Positions 63,259-64,000 of a DNA stretch of 64,000 bases are shown here, one piece after another. The stretch covers positions 1,494,001 to 1,558,000 of the forward strand of contig NZ_RWJI01000001.1 in assembly GCF_003933235.1 (NCBI RefSeq), read 5' to 3'. The position numbers were made by a program, and so were the translations under genes. This DNA is from Sphingorhabdus wooponensis. GTDB lineage: Bacteria; Pseudomonadota; Alphaproteobacteria; Sphingomonadales; Sphingomonadaceae. Numbering within the stretch: the stretch's first letter is position 1; each line of letters opens with the position of its first letter. The notes under the pieces were generated by a model. That model saw only the letters and a program-made list of their open reading frames with translations. It did not search any database and was not told the origin of the DNA.

Positions 63259-64000
63259 CCCAAAAATATGACGCCCTCATCATCGGTGCTGGCCATAACG
63301 GCCTTGTCTGTGCCTTTTATCTCGCGCGCGCTGGCCTAAAGGTCCGCATCGTCGAACGCCGCGATGTCGTCGGCGGCGCGGCGGTTACCGAAGAATTCCA
63401 CCCCGGTTTCCGCAACTCGGTCGCCAGCTACACCGTCAGCCTGCTTCAGCCCAAGGTCATTGCCGATATGAAGCTGGTCGATCATGGCTATCGCGTCATT
63501 GAACGGCCCATCTCCAATTTCCTACCACAAGAAGATGGCGGCTATTTGAAACTCGGTGGCGGGCTGGAACGCACGCAGGCCGAATTTGCGCGCTTTTCAA
63601 AGCATGATGCGGCGGTCCTGCCGCAATATTATGACATGTTGGAAGGCGTCGCCGACGTCCTGCGCGATCTTGCATTGCGGTCGCCGCCTAATGTCGGCGA
63701 TGGCCTAAAGACGCTTATCGATGCCGCTGTACAGGGGCGCGGGCTGATGAAGCTTAACCTGTCGCAACAACGTGATGTGCTGGAACTGTTCACCAAATCG
63801 GCGCGCAGCTTCTTGGATAGCTGGTTCGAAAGCGAGGCGGTGAAGGCTGCGTTCGGTTTTGACGCCGTCGTCGGCAATTATGCCAGCCCCGACACCCCCG
63901 GTAGCGCTTATGTCTTGCTGCACCATGTCTTTGGCGAAGTGAATGGCAATAAGGGCGCTTGGGGCCACAGCATCGGCGGCATGGGTGCGATCACGCAGAT
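63255..64000 (+). CDS. FAD-dependent oxidoreductase, phytoene-desaturase/PYROXD2-like (cut by window)
   Basis: The first 248 codons of a flavoprotein; it continues past the window. The dinucleotide-binding motif is ALIIGAGHNGLVCAFYLARA, followed by VERRDVVGGAA, and the chain goes on without a stop. The later segment GSAYVLLHHVFGEVNG with GAWGHSIGGMGA is typical of the PYROXD2/phytoene-dehydrogenase-like group. The ATG overlaps the Rieske stop (ATGA), so the two act together; it is not a conventional ferredoxin reductase. Confidence 0.85.
   Translation, partial: MTQKYDALIIGAGHNGLVCAFYLARAGLKVRIVERRDVVGGAAVTEEFHPGFRNSVASYTVSLLQPKVIADMKLVDHGYRVIERPISNFLPQEDGGYLKLGGGLERTQAEFARFSKHDAAVLPQYYDMLEGVADVLRDLALRSPPNVGDGLKTLIDAAVQGRGLMKLNLSQQRDVLELFTKSARSFLDSWFESEAVKAAFGFDAVVGNYASPDTPGSAYVLLHHVFGEVNGNKGAWGHSIGGMGAITQ

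Noticed and set aside
1-64000. CRISPR array, toxin-antitoxin pair or phage-defence system
   Set aside because: No regularly spaced repeats, cas genes, or recognisable toxin, restriction or defence proteins were found on either strand.

Overview
The window looks like about 64 kb of chromosome from an alphaproteobacterium of the order Sphingomonadales (a Sphingorhabdus/Sphingopyxis-like organism). The grounds are the gene order (mutY/dciA/smc; timA-mltA-smr beside secB; dnaA-rpsT-mutM-ubiE-ubiB-coaBC-dut), the moderate GC content, frequent ATGA start/stop overlaps, and a palindromic repeat of a type I recall from sphingomonad intergenic DNA. Genus is an inference. I see no prophage, CRISPR array or intact insertion sequence.

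Region by region. 1-12 kb is housekeeping: MgtE (cut by the left edge), a mutY-serine hydrolase-nudC-dsbA minus-strand run, dciA, two thioredoxin-fold proteins and smc. At 12.03-12.29 kb a MITE-like element with 24-bp inverted ends and TA target duplication sits exactly between two convergent genes. 12.3-14.9 kb holds a ligase/exonuclease repair pair. 15-20.2 kb has an alpha-galactosidase divergent from a sodium symporter plus glycerol kinase, a possible galactosyl-glycerol utilisation module. 20.3-39.3 kb is core: dapE, smr, mltA, timA, secB, murJ, trpS, dnaA, rpsT, mutM, a ubiE-ubiB-coaBC-dut-moeB operon, cobB, dapB and nth. 39.8-42.8 kb is part of a valine-catabolic operon, followed by tRNA-Arg(CCG).

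From 43 kb on the content is accessory. The choline-to-glycine-betaine locus (46.2-51.3 kb) has its repressor BetI and its enzyme BetB encoded as ONE continuous polypeptide, with a BetI-like palindrome just upstream and betA overlapping downstream. A sterol-desaturase-family gene, a small membrane protein and a divergent LysR gene follow. A nitric-oxide-sensing module (54.2-58.2 kb) consists of an H-NOX haem protein, an H-NOX-associated hybrid histidine kinase, a 78-residue protein that is essentially only a histidine-kinase dimerisation/phosphoacceptor domain, and two flanking regulators with related winged-helix domains, one carrying a receiver. The right end has an acyl-CoA dehydrogenase, a Tat-exported PhoD phosphatase, and a BetI-type TetR regulator divergent from a Rieske oxygenase and a flavoprotein (cut by the edge), with a perfect palindrome between them.

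The most notable items are the BetI-BetB fusion, the H-NOX cluster with its free-standing phosphoacceptor protein, the TA-flanked MITE, and the exonuclease gene that lacks a canonical start codon ahead of its conserved N-terminus. All product names come from reading motifs and overall similarity by eye; no database search was possible.
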